A DNA stretch of 41,680 nucleotides from Paludibacter sp. (lineage in GTDB: Bacteria; Bacteroidota; Bacteroidia; Bacteroidales; Paludibacteraceae): the NCBI GenBank assembly GCA_030653695.1, contig JAURYY010000028.1, forward strand, positions 1 through 41,680, written 5' to 3'. This document shows, piece by piece, positions 21,961-30,135 of the stretch. Within the stretch, counting starts at the first letter, position 1; each line of letters starts with the position of its first letter. The notes below the pieces were generated by a model. The model saw only the letters and a list, made by a program, of their open reading frames with translations. It was not told the origin of the DNA and made no database searches. A program made the translations under genes and the position numbers.

Positions 21961-24075
21961 ATGAACCCATTCTTTTCATTCATCATCCCCCTGTTCCTTA
22001 TGACAGCCTGTAACTCATCGGATAAAATTAATTATCCGGCAACCGCTCAAGACAATATAGTTGAAAAATATTTCGAAACAGATGTTGCCGAACCTTACCG
22101 CTGGCTCGAAAACGATACCGCAGCTGCCACCGAAGCCTGGGTTGCAGCTCAAAACGAAGTAACATACAATTATCTCGATCAAATTCCATTTCGTGCCGGT
22201 TTAAAAAAACACCTAACCGACCTGATGAATTACCCCAAATACAGTTCCCCTTTTAAGAAAAACGGCAAATATTATTTTTTTAAAAACGATGGTTTACAAA
22301 ATCAAAGTGTTTTGTACACTATGGCAACGTTGGACGCAGAACCCGAAGTATTGCTTGACCCCAACAAACTATCGACCGACGGAACAGTTGCTTTATCGCG
22401 AATATCTTTTTCCAATAACGGCAAATATTTGGCATACAGCATTGCCCGCAGTGGCTCGGACTGGAACGAAATTTACATTATGAATCTCGTAACCCGTGAA
22501 TTATTGCCTGATCTGATTAAATGGGTGAAATTCTCGGGTATTGCCTGGCAGGGCGATGGATTTTATTACAGTGCTTACGATGCGCCTGTTGCCGGAAAGG
22601 AATTTTCGAATAAAAACGAATATCACAAAATTTATTTTCATCAAGTTGGCGATAACCAAACCGCAGATCAATTGGTTTTTGAAAATAAAAAATATCCGCT
22701 CCGCAATTGCGGTGCCGGTGTTACCGAAGATGAAAAATATCTCATTATTACCGAAACCGAAACAACTTCGGGCAATTCATTACACATTAAAGATTTAACA
22801 AAACCAAAAGCATCGTATTTAACATTAGAAGCAGGTTTCGAAAAAGATTATTCGGTGGTTGACCACGTAAACGGTAAAATTTACGTACTCACCAACTGGA
22901 AAGCATCGAACCAGCAATTGATGGAAATAGACCCGAAAAATTCTGCACGTGAAAACTGGAAAACAATAATTCCCGAGAACAATAATGTACTTGAAAATGT
23001 GTCGGTTTTAGGCGGAAAATTGATAGCCGAATACTTGCAGGATGCAGCCAACCATGCATATACTTTCGATTTAAGCGGAAAACAACTGTACGAAGTTCAA
23101 CTTCCCACTTTGGGAACTATCTCGGGATTCTCAGGTAACAAAGATGATAATGAAACTTTTTACACCTTCACCTCGTTTACTTTCCCTCCCACTATTTACC
23201 GTTTCGATGTAGCGACCAACCAAGCCGAAGTTTTCAAACGGGCAGAAGTGCAATTCAATCCCGAAGATTTTGTGAGCGAACAGGTTTTTTACACCAGCAA
23301 GGATGGCACCAAAGTACCCATGTTTATCACTTACAAAAAAGGGATGAAGAAAAACGGGAAAAATCCTTTGATGCTTTATGGTTACGGAGGTTTTAACATC
23401 AGCGTCAATCCGAGTTTCAGCGTTTCGCGCATTCCTTTTATCGAGCAGGGTGGAATTTATGTAGTGGCAAATATTCGCGGTGGTGGCGAATATGGCGAAG
23501 CATGGCACAAAGCCGGAACAAAAATGCTTAAACAGAATGTTTTTGACGATTTTATTACAGCAGCCGAATTTCTGATCAGCGAGAAATACACATCATCGAA
23601 AAAATTAGCCATTCACGGTGGCTCCAACGGCGGATTGCTCGTTGGTGCTTGCATGACACAGCGCCCCGATTTATTTGCTGTTGCTATTCCCGAAGTGGGT
23701 GTGCTCGACATGCTTCGTTATCATAAATTCACCATTGGATGGGCTTGGGCAACCGATTACGGCACCAGCGAAGAAAGCAAAGAAATGTTCGATTACCTGA
23801 TAGCCTATTCGCCGCTTCACAACGTAAAACAAGGTGTTAAATATCCGGCAACAATGGTTTTGACAGGCGATCACGACGACCGCGTAGTTCCGGCTCACTC
23901 GTTTAAATTTGCTGCAACTCTTCAGGCTGCCAACACCGGAAATTATACGTCGTTGATACGCATCGATACCAAAGCCGGGCACGGTGCCGGAAAGCCCATT
24001 GCAAAAATCATCGATGCACATTCAGATATGTGGGCGTTTGTAATGTATAAGCTGGGTATGAAACCCAAGTTCTGA
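21961..24075 (+). CDS. Prolyl oligopeptidase family lipoprotein (S9A)
   Basis: A 704-residue peptidase with a lipobox (FLMTAC, Cys at about 17), so anchored in the periplasm or outer membrane. The N-terminal part (PYRWLEND, then WVAAQN) and beta-propeller are typical of S9A. The C-terminal hydrolase domain has GGSNGGLL (nucleophile Ser near 553), DHDDRVVP (Asp) and KAGHGAGKP (His). It cleaves short proline-containing peptides. The length matches the family. It stands alone between the serine hydrolase and LytTR genes. Confidence 0.93.
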   Translation: MNPFFSFIIPLFLMTACNSSDKINYPATAQDNIVEKYFETDVAEPYRWLENDTAAATEAWVAAQNEVTYNYLDQIPFRAGLKKHLTDLMNYPKYSSPFKKNGKYYFFKNDGLQNQSVLYTMATLDAEPEVLLDPNKLSTDGTVALSRISFSNNGKYLAYSIARSGSDWNEIYIMNLVTRELLPDLIKWVKFSGIAWQGDGFYYSAYDAPVAGKEFSNKNEYHKIYFHQVGDNQTADQLVFENKKYPLRNCGAGVTEDEKYLIITETETTSGNSLHIKDLTKPKASYLTLEAGFEKDYSVVDHVNGKIYVLTNWKASNQQLMEIDPKNSARENWKTIIPENNNVLENVSVLGGKLIAEYLQDAANHAYTFDLSGKQLYEVQLPTLGTISGFSGNKDDNETFYTFTSFTFPPTIYRFDVATNQAEVFKRAEVQFNPEDFVSEQVFYTSKDGTKVPMFITYKKGMKKNGKNPLMLYGYGGFNISVNPSFSVSRIPFIEQGGIYVVANIRGGGEYGEAWHKAGTKMLKQNVFDDFITAAEFLISEKYTSSKKLAIHGGSNGGLLVGACMTQRPDLFAVAIPEVGVLDMLRYHKFTIGWAWATDYGTSEESKEMFDYLIAYSPLHNVKQGVKYPATMVLTGDHDDRVVPAHSFKFAATLQAANTGNYTSLIRIDTKAGHGAGKPIAKIIDAHSDMWAFVMYKLGMKPKF

Positions 24076-24175
24076 AAATTTTGAACAATTGGATGCTCCA
24101 TATAAATCAAATCAAACTTTATTGTTTGTTTGAATTATTTTAACTAAATTTTGGGGTAAAAAAAACTATAATTCT

Positions 24176-25033
24176 ATGTACACAAAGATTCCGGCATATT
24201 TGTACGAAAAGAATAATATCATGCGGCTGATATTATTCACAGCTATCTTTGCAATGCTATTTATCAATATTTTTCAACCCTTTAATTCGCGGCAGTGGTA
24301 TCCCGACATTTCTGAGTTTAAATACTTCTTCTTTTCCAGTCTGATTATTCTGATTGGAATGTTGGTGGTGGTGATCAGCCGGCTCATTATGTTAGCAGTG
24401 GTAAAAACCAAATCGCTAAACTATTGGTCATACTTCACTTGGGTTTTGATTGAGATATTGGCTATGTCGCTTTTTTATGCGCTTTTCACCAAATTTATAC
24501 CAAAAGAAGGATTTAGCCGCGATTTTATGGTAATATTCCGTGAATCTGTCGTCAATACAAGTCTGATCATCCTTCTTCCCTACTCTATTTTATGGCTCTA
24601 CCTGTCGTGGCGCGAAAAAAACTCGTTGCTCGAAAAACTTTCGAAAACAGAACCATCAATAGAAATACACAGAAGAAATCTGATCGCTTTCAAGGATGAA
24701 AAAGGAGAATTGAAATTATCGATTATGCTTGACAATCTTTTGTATATCGAGTCGGCTGATAATTATGCCACCATACATTATCTGAACAAATCAAAAATTT
24801 CGCATTTTCTCATTCGTAATTCATTGAAATGGTTCGACGAGAATTTGACAAAGGATACTCCGCTTGTTCGTTGTCATCGTTCATACATTATCAATCTCGA
24901 CAAAGTAAAAGTACTTCGCAAAACCAAAGATGGCATTTTTTTGGAAACTGATACCATCAATTCGCCCGATATACCTGTTTCTAAAACTTATTATGAACGG
25001 GTAATGACCAAATTTTCGAAATATTCGGTCTGA
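24176..25033 (+). CDS. Membrane LytTR-type transcriptional regulator
   Basis: A 285-residue protein with four membrane helices in the first ~150 residues (LILFTAIFAMLFINIF, FFFSSLIILIGMLVVVISRL, YFTWVLIEILAMSLFYALF, TSLIILLPYSILWLYL). The C-terminus is a LytTR DNA-binding domain (LLYIESADNYATIHYL, VRCHRSYIINLDKV, VPVSKTYYERV). There is no receiver domain, so sensing is probably direct through the membrane part. This layout is common in Bacteroidota. The target genes are not evident. Confidence 0.88.
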   Translation: MYTKIPAYLYEKNNIMRLILFTAIFAMLFINIFQPFNSRQWYPDISEFKYFFFSSLIILIGMLVVVISRLIMLAVVKTKSLNYWSYFTWVLIEILAMSLFYALFTKFIPKEGFSRDFMVIFRESVVNTSLIILLPYSILWLYLSWREKNSLLEKLSKTEPSIEIHRRNLIAFKDEKGELKLSIMLDNLLYIESADNYATIHYLNKSKISHFLIRNSLKWFDENLTKDTPLVRCHRSYIINLDKVKVLRKTKDGIFLETDTINSPDIPVSKTYYERVMTKFSKYSV

Positions 25034-25061
25034 AAATTATTTACTATTTACCTCCCGATAT

Positions 25062-25079
25062 CCCCGATAGCTATCGGGG
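25062..25079. repeat. REP-like palindrome (CCCCGATAGCTATCGGGG)
   Basis: A perfect 18-bp palindrome after the LytTR gene. Its core CCGATAGCTATCGG recurs at 27265-27282, which indicates a dispersed repeat. It could act as a terminator-like hairpin. Confidence 0.65.
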
Positions 25080-25129
25080 GGATCATTTACCATCAACCTC
25101 TATTTGAACAAGTTAACAAATCCAATGCA

Positions 25130-25320
25130 AACACCGCGAAGCAAATAACGCCAAAGGCAAATAACGCCAAAGGCAAATAACGCGAAGCAAATAACGCCAA
25201 AGGCAAACAACGCCAAAGGCAAACAACGCCAAAGGCAAACAACGCCAAAGGCAAATAACGCCAAAGGCAAACAACGCCAAAGGCAAATAACGCCAAAGGC
25301 AAACAACGCCAAAGGCAAAT
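25130..25320. repeat. 16-bp minisatellite (AACGCCAAAGGCAAAY)
   Basis: Twelve tandem units fill 191 bp exactly. Ten are 16 bp (AACGCCAAAGGCAAAT or ...AAAC), and two are variants of 17 and 14 bp carrying CGCGAAGC. It lies directly against the remnant of a patatin gene. The frames that read through it on the minus strand are repeat artefacts. Confidence 0.92.
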
Positions 25321-25641
25321 CACTATGTCGATGGAGGCGTTTTGAAAAATTTACCTGTTTCGACCATACGTAACGATTGCGAGAAAGTAATAGGCATAAA
25401 TGCCAGCCCCATTGTTACCGACGAGTACAAACTTTCCATTATGAATGTTGCTTCTCGCACTTACCATTTTATGTTTAAAGCCAACATTCTATTTGATAAA
25501 GAATTATGCGATTTGTTAATTGAACCCGTTGACATGGGAAATTACGATACTTTCGATGTTGACAAAGGGCGTGAAATTTTTGAATTAGGGTACCGAAGCA
25601 CGAAACAAATGCTCGAAATAAAAATGAAAGAGATGATGTAA
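25318..25641 (+). pseudogene. C-terminal remnant of a patatin-like phospholipase
   Basis: In frame from 25318 it reads NHYVDGGVLKNLPVSTIRND and continues for about 100 residues to a stop at 25641. YVDGGVLKNLP is the DGG catalytic-Asp motif near the end of bacterial patatin-like phospholipases. The N-terminal part with the oxyanion loop and GxSxG nucleophile is missing and is replaced by the 16-bp minisatellite. The next possible start (TTG at 25342) lacks the Asp and any leader, so a working enzyme is unlikely. The tail (REIFELGYRSTKQMLEIKMK) looks intact, suggesting recent decay. Confidence 0.8.
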
Positions 25642-25727
25642 TACTATATACCAAATATTAAATTCAACTTTTGTACAATAAAAAGGCTATATTTTAATCA
25701 TTATGTTAGCTATTCAAATTTTCTTAT

Positions 25728-25735
25728 TACTTTTG
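25728..25735 (+). promoter_or_regulatory. Promoter of the aminotransferase gene (TACTTTTG)
   Basis: A TAnnTTTG box 32 bp before the ATG of the aspartate aminotransferase gene. Confidence 0.5.
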
Positions 25736-25766
25736 TAGCATAATAATTAAAAACACAGTCAAAATT

Positions 25767-26960
25767 ATGTTTCCAGTGTCCAACCGTTTAGCTGCGCTTT
25801 CCCCTTCGGAAACGCTTGCCATGTCGCAAAAAAGCAACGAGCTGAAAGCTCAGGGTATTGATGTAATTAATTTGAGCGTTGGAGAACCCGATTTCTTCAC
25901 GCCCGACCACATTAAAGAAGCTGCCAAACAGGCTGTGGATAACAACTTTTCGTTTTATTCACCTGTTCCGGGTTATCCTGCTTTGCGCAATGCTATTTGT
26001 GCGAAATTAAAATCAGAAAACAACATAGAATATAAACCCGAACAAATTGTTTGTTCCAATGGCGCCAAACAATCGGTTTGTAATGTTGTACTGGCAGTTA
26101 TCAGCAAAGGCGACGAAGTGATTATTCCCGCTCCTTATTGGGTAAGTTATCCCGAAATGGTAACCCTTGCCGATGGAAAATCGGTTACAATTTACGCAGG
26201 TATCGAACAGGATTTTAAAATTACGCCTGCACAGTTGGAAGCCGCCATTACACCCAAAACTAAAATGATAATTCTTTGTTCGCCATCAAATCCCACGGGA
26301 AGCGTTTACAGCAAAGAAGAACTCAAAGGTTTGTCCGATGTTTTGGCAAAATATCCAAACATTTTTATTGTTTCCGATGAAATTTACGAACATATCAACT
26401 ACCTTGGCAAACACGAAAGTATTGCACAGTTCGAAAACGTTCGCGAACGGGTTATAATTGTAAATGGCGTATCGAAAGGTTATGCCATGACCGGTTGGCG
26501 TTTGGGCTGGATTGCCGCACCAAAATGGATTGCTTCGGCATGTAATACGCTTCAGGGACAATATACCTCCGGTCCTTGTTCGGTAACTCAAAAAGCAGCC
26601 GAAGCCGCCTATACCGGCGATCAAACGTGTGTTGAAACCATGCGTGTAGCTTTCGAACGCCGCAAAAACTTAGTAGTGGGAATGGCTCGCCAAATTCCCG
26701 GATTGAAAGTGAACGATCCACAGGGTGCATTTTATATTTTTCCCGATTGCAGTTCATACTACGGAAAATCGTTCAACGATAAAAAAATAGAAAACTCAGG
26801 CGACTTGGCTTTATATTTGTTGGAAGAAGGACATGTAGCCTGCGTAAGTGGCGGTGCTTTCGGTGCTCCCGACTGTATTCGCATGTCGTATGCCACTTCC
26901 GACGAAAATCTTGTAAAAGCATTGGGTTGGATAAAAGAAGCATTGGGGAAATTAGTATAA
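25767..26960 (+). CDS. aspC: Aspartate aminotransferase-like class I aminotransferase
   Basis: A PLP enzyme of 397 residues, normal for subgroup Ib aspartate aminotransferases. Motifs are INLSVGEPDF at the start, NGAKQSVCN for cofactor phosphate binding, CSPSNPTGSVY, SDEIYEHINY with the PLP-binding Asp/Tyr, and VSKGYAMTGWRLGW with the Schiff-base Lys near residue 237. A C-terminal RMSY substrate-binding Arg is present. It converts aspartate and 2-oxoglutarate to oxaloacetate and glutamate, and related substrates are possible. It is a single-gene unit with its own promoter and terminator. Confidence 0.92.
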   Translation: MFPVSNRLAALSPSETLAMSQKSNELKAQGIDVINLSVGEPDFFTPDHIKEAAKQAVDNNFSFYSPVPGYPALRNAICAKLKSENNIEYKPEQIVCSNGAKQSVCNVVLAVISKGDEVIIPAPYWVSYPEMVTLADGKSVTIYAGIEQDFKITPAQLEAAITPKTKMIILCSPSNPTGSVYSKEELKGLSDVLAKYPNIFIVSDEIYEHINYLGKHESIAQFENVRERVIIVNGVSKGYAMTGWRLGWIAAPKWIASACNTLQGQYTSGPCSVTQKAAEAAYTGDQTCVETMRVAFERRKNLVVGMARQIPGLKVNDPQGAFYIFPDCSSYYGKSFNDKKIENSGDLALYLLEEGHVACVSGGAFGAPDCIRMSYATSDENLVKALGWIKEALGKLV

Positions 26961-26980
26961 TGACCTGACAATAAAATGAG

Positions 26981-27019
26981 ATACTCCCGTTGCCAATAAG
27001 CAGCGGGAGTATTTTTTTT
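26981..27019 (+). terminator. Terminator of the aminotransferase gene
   Basis: A 12-bp stem ATACTCCCGTTG/CAGCGGGAGTAT (one G-T pair) with an 8-base loop, followed by a run of eight T. Confidence 0.88.
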
Positions 27020-27264
27020 ACAATTCAAATGAGCAAATGGCAGCGATACTCGGTGGAATTTTATTTAATCCCACCTTTTAAATACCATCAAGAATAAACG
27101 GTATCGAACAAAGTGAATAATTTTAATTCAAAGCAATAAAAGGAATCATTAAATCGCTCTGCAAGTCATTATTTTTATAACTGTTGGGATTCTTGGTAAA
27201 CTAAGCAACAGAGCCGATGGGCAATTATGCATTTCAGTCTTCCGATAGCGTTCGACTGAGCTCA

Positions 27265-27282
27265 CGCCGATAGCTATCGGCG
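27265..27282. repeat. REP-like palindrome (second copy of the CCGATAGCTATCGG core)
   Basis: A perfect 18-bp palindrome within a longer stretch (27238-27295) of GATAGCG/TTCGACTGAGCTCACGCC motifs typical of Bacteroidota intergenic repeats. It and the MITE-like element are the main contents of the 670-bp gap 27020-27688. Confidence 0.6.
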
Positions 27283-27317
27283 AAGTCTATCGGGATGGTT
27301 CTAATGTCTTTTATTAT

Positions 27318-27459
27318 ATATATGAGTCCACCGTATAAAGTCAGAAATCTCGAAATTTAACACGTCTTGCTCTTGTAATACTCTGACAATCAAATGTCAT
27401 TTTTTATGAAATTATCGGCTTTTAGAGTAGAATGGACTTTATACAGTGGACTCATATAT
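27318..27459. mobile_element. MITE-like element with 25-bp inverted ends
   Basis: Ends 27318-27342 (ATATATGAGTCCACCGTATA...) and 27435-27459 are inverted repeats with one mismatch in 25. The interior of 92 bp has no gene. The size (142 bp) and AT-rich flanks fit a non-autonomous transposon or the relic of an insertion sequence. Confidence 0.6.
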
Positions 27460-27688
27460 CAAAAATAAGGAATTTATATGAGACTTCAAAGGATTGAAGA
27501 CTATTTTTTAGTGTGGTTGAAACGATATAAATTGATTGTGAATTTTTATTTGTTCTATTATTTTACTTATAATATATGATATATCAATTATTATATATAC
27601 TTTTGTATTGAAATATCAGTTGTTATGAAACGAGTATCGCTAAAGGCGAAACGAGTTCCATGCGAAAACTAAAAAAAAATATGAACGC

Positions 27689-28066
27689 ATGAAATCAAAA
27701 GGGACAAATTTTACTCAAAAACAAAAGAATATCCTTACTACTTTAGGTGAGAATATCAAGTTAGCCCGTTTGCGCCGGAAGCTATCCATTCGTTCTATGG
27801 CAGAGCGAGCCGGTATTGCCACATCTACCTTAGGCAATATAGAAAATGGTTCTCCATCGGTTTCTCTGGGTAGCTATTTGCAGGTGTTATCTATTTTACG
27901 CCTCGAAGATGATTTATTATTGATAGCAGATAAAGACCCGGTAGGTAGACAGATTCAGGATGCCGGACTGATAGTAAAAAAACGAGCCCCGAAAAAGAAA
28001 AAGACAGTATCAGCTATTGATCATGTTATTGATAAAGGAAATTTTGAAAAACCTAAATTTGACTAA
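27689..28066 (+). CDS. hipB: HipB-like XRE antitoxin
   Basis: A 125-residue DNA-binding protein with a helix-turn-helix at ~18-72 (ENIKLARLRRKLSIRSMAER, AGIATSTLGNIENGSPSVSL). The C-terminal part is basic (KKRAPKKKKT). It is followed after 6 bp by a hipA-like kinase gene, the usual order of hipBA. HipB-type proteins bind HipA and repress the operon. It is well supported by the pairing. Confidence 0.87.
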   Translation: MKSKGTNFTQKQKNILTTLGENIKLARLRRKLSIRSMAERAGIATSTLGNIENGSPSVSLGSYLQVLSILRLEDDLLLIADKDPVGRQIQDAGLIVKKRAPKKKKTVSAIDHVIDKGNFEKPKFD

Positions 28067-28072
28067 TTTATT

Positions 28073-29332
28073 ATGAAACAGAATAAAGAAAAAGAGATAC
28101 TTGTTTATGCGGATTGGTATATGCTCGATTCACCTCGATTGATAGGAAGATTATATTTTGCTTCTCTTCGGGGTAAGGCTGTATATTCATTTGAATATGA
28201 CAATAAATGGATAAAAACCGGTATCTCTATTGATCCTGAATTGCCTCTTTTCTCAGGATTACATTATGCATCCTCAAATGATAATTTCGGCATCTTCAAA
28301 GATTCTTCACCGGACAGATGGGGGCAACTATTGATGAAACGCCGGGAAATTCTTTTGTCTAAAATAGAGAAAACAGAACCTCACACATTATTTGGGATTG
28401 ATTTCTTATTGAGTGTACATGACAGTCATCGTATGGGAGGACTACGTTTTAAAGAGAGTGAAGAAAGTGAATTTCTGAGTAACGACCAAAGACTGGCAGC
28501 TCCACCCTGGACTTCAATAAGGGAACTTGAATATGCAGTAGAACAATATGAGAAAAACGCTGATGAATTAGATGAGGCTTCTTTGAAATGGATCAATCAA
28601 CTTATTGCTCCCGGGTCTTCTTTAGGTGGTGCTCGTCCTAAAGCAGATGTTGTTGATACAACAGGGAAACAATGGATCGCAAAATTCCCAAGCAGAAAGG
28701 ATGATTCGGATGTAGGATTGTGGGAAATGATTGTCCATGAACTATCCATCCAAGCTAAAATTACGGTTCCAAATGCCTTTATAAAGAAGCTTGCTTCCCC
28801 TTATCATACCTACTTATCTCAACGCTTTGACCGAACCGAAAACAATAAGCGCATTCATTATGCTTCGGCTATGACACTGCTACAGCGAACGGATGGAGAC
28901 GATACCGATAGTGGTGTAAGTTATTTGGATTTAGTTTCATTTATTAAATCTGAATGTGCTGATACCACTGCAAATTTAGAAGAGCTTTTTCGTAGAGTGC
29001 TTTTTTCTGTTTGTGTTTCCAATACGGATGATCATTTACGGAATCATGGATTTCTTTACACAGAAGCTGGTTGGACTTTATCACCGGCATTTGACATCAA
29101 TGCAAACGAAACCGGAACGGGATTAAAACTAAATATTGATGAAGAAGACAATTCTTTGGTTATTGATTTGGTTATGAAAACGGCTCCTTATTATTTACTA
29201 TCTGACAAACGTGCTGCAGAAATAAAAGATGAAGTAATTAAAGCAGTTTCCGACTGGAGAAAAGTAGCTGCTAAACACAAAGTTTCAGCTTCAGAAACAG
29301 AACAAAAAGCAAAAGCTTTCAGAGTATCCTAA
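28073..29332 (+). CDS. hipA: HipA-like serine/threonine kinase toxin
   Basis: A 419-residue protein, typical HipA length. The N-terminal segment is (FGIFKDSSPDRWGQLLMKRR), then the Gly-rich loop SSLGGARPKADV, and the catalytic and metal motifs CVSNTDDHLRNHGFL and LSPAFDINAN. In Escherichia coli HipA phosphorylates glutamyl-tRNA synthetase and causes dormancy. The target here is unknown. All kinase motifs appear intact, so it should be active. The hipBA pair opens the accessory region and ends at a terminator just before tmRNA. Confidence 0.9.
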   Translation: MKQNKEKEILVYADWYMLDSPRLIGRLYFASLRGKAVYSFEYDNKWIKTGISIDPELPLFSGLHYASSNDNFGIFKDSSPDRWGQLLMKRREILLSKIEKTEPHTLFGIDFLLSVHDSHRMGGLRFKESEESEFLSNDQRLAAPPWTSIRELEYAVEQYEKNADELDEASLKWINQLIAPGSSLGGARPKADVVDTTGKQWIAKFPSRKDDSDVGLWEMIVHELSIQAKITVPNAFIKKLASPYHTYLSQRFDRTENNKRIHYASAMTLLQRTDGDDTDSGVSYLDLVSFIKSECADTTANLEELFRRVLFSVCVSNTDDHLRNHGFLYTEAGWTLSPAFDINANETGTGLKLNIDEEDNSLVIDLVMKTAPYYLLSDKRAAEIKDEVIKAVSDWRKVAAKHKVSASETEQKAKAFRVS

Positions 29333-29335
29333 AAC

Positions 29336-29370
29336 AAAACGTTGACAATCAAAGTGATTATCAACGTTTT
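29336..29370 (+). terminator. Terminator of hipBA
   Basis: A 15-bp stem (AAAACGTTGACAATC with its near complement, one G-T pair) and a 5-base loop, followed by TTT-rich sequence. Confidence 0.8.
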
Positions 29371-29382
29371 ATTTTTGTAAAG

Positions 29383-29777
29383 TGGAGCTGGAGGGAGTCG
29401 AACCCTCGTCCAAACAAGGAAACAATAAGCTTTCTACATGTTTATCTTCGCTTTGGTTTTCGTGCACAGGCAAGACCGAAGCCACCCATCTGCGCCTTAT
29501 CCTTTAAGTTTTCATCGCGGCTTCAAGGCAAACCGTAACTATCTTCGATTTAGCTGCACTTCCTGATCATCGGCCTCGAAGCCACGGCCTTTGGGAAATG
29601 TCTCGTCCCAATACCTTGTATCGGGATTAAGCTTTATCTACTATGATTCGATTAAGCAGCAAGAGCGTAGTTGTTTTCGCCAGTTAGTTGTTTGAGACCC
29701 GAGATTAACGAGCTGTTTTCTCATAGCTCGACATGCTTACATATCCTTTCTGCCTGCTGTCAAAACCAAGCAGCCCC
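29383..29777 (-). ncRNA. ssrA: Transfer-messenger RNA (tmRNA)
   Basis: Rescues stalled ribosomes and tags the incomplete protein. Read on the minus strand, the 5' GGGGCTG pairs with the 3' CAGCTCC that precedes A/CCA. The T-arm GGTTCGACTCC is at the 3' end. The tag frame (29681 to 29652) encodes GENNYALAA and a stop, the Bacteroidota-type tag. Length is ~395 nt. A TACCTTTG promoter box lies about 50 bp upstream. Confidence 0.95.
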
Positions 29778-29825
29778 GATTTTTTTTTAATTAATAATTA
29801 ATAATTGCGTATTTTGATTACGGTG

Positions 29826-29833
29826 CAAAGGTA
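29826..29833 (-). promoter_or_regulatory. tmRNA promoter (TACCTTTG)
   Basis: A minus-strand TAnnTTTG box 49 bp before the mature 5' end. Confidence 0.5.
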
Positions 29834-29973
29834 AGGCTTATTTTTGAAATGTGGTTACTTCATAATATGAATTTACATGAAAGCCAGCAACTATTGTTCA
29901 AATTAATTGACACCTGGTTTTTGAATTGCCACCCCGTTTACGGTGAGGATGATATAATTCATTTTATTTTATT

Positions 29974-30050
29974 GGCTTTAGCCAAATTATCAATGATTTG
30001 TTTGGCTAAAGCCTTGATGCTGTTTTATTCAATATGAATGGGCTAAAGCC
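29974..30050. repeat. GGCTTTAGCC palindromic repeats
   Basis: Three copies of the near-palindrome GGCT(T/A)(T/A)AGCC lie at 29974, 30004 and 30041. The first two sit in an inverted TTGGCT...AGCCAA arrangement. This is the main content of the gap 29834-30135. A short open frame across it appears to be spurious. Confidence 0.6.
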
Positions 30051-30135
30051 CAATCCAATTCAAAATTACAATCTCAACTCATTTAATCTTTTATTGGAAT
30101 TGTACAGGGTTTCAAATTTGCTCATGGATTTATTT

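Noticed and set aside
25093-25323. Two overlapping minus-strand open frames of about 75 residues with repeating LALFAFGVVCLW
   Set aside because: They are translations of the 16-bp minisatellite. The unit gives open frames by composition, and there is no leader or relation to known proteins.
29849-30037. Plus-strand 62-residue open frame after tmRNA
   Set aside because: It spans GGCTTTAGCC palindromic repeats and lacks recognisable features.
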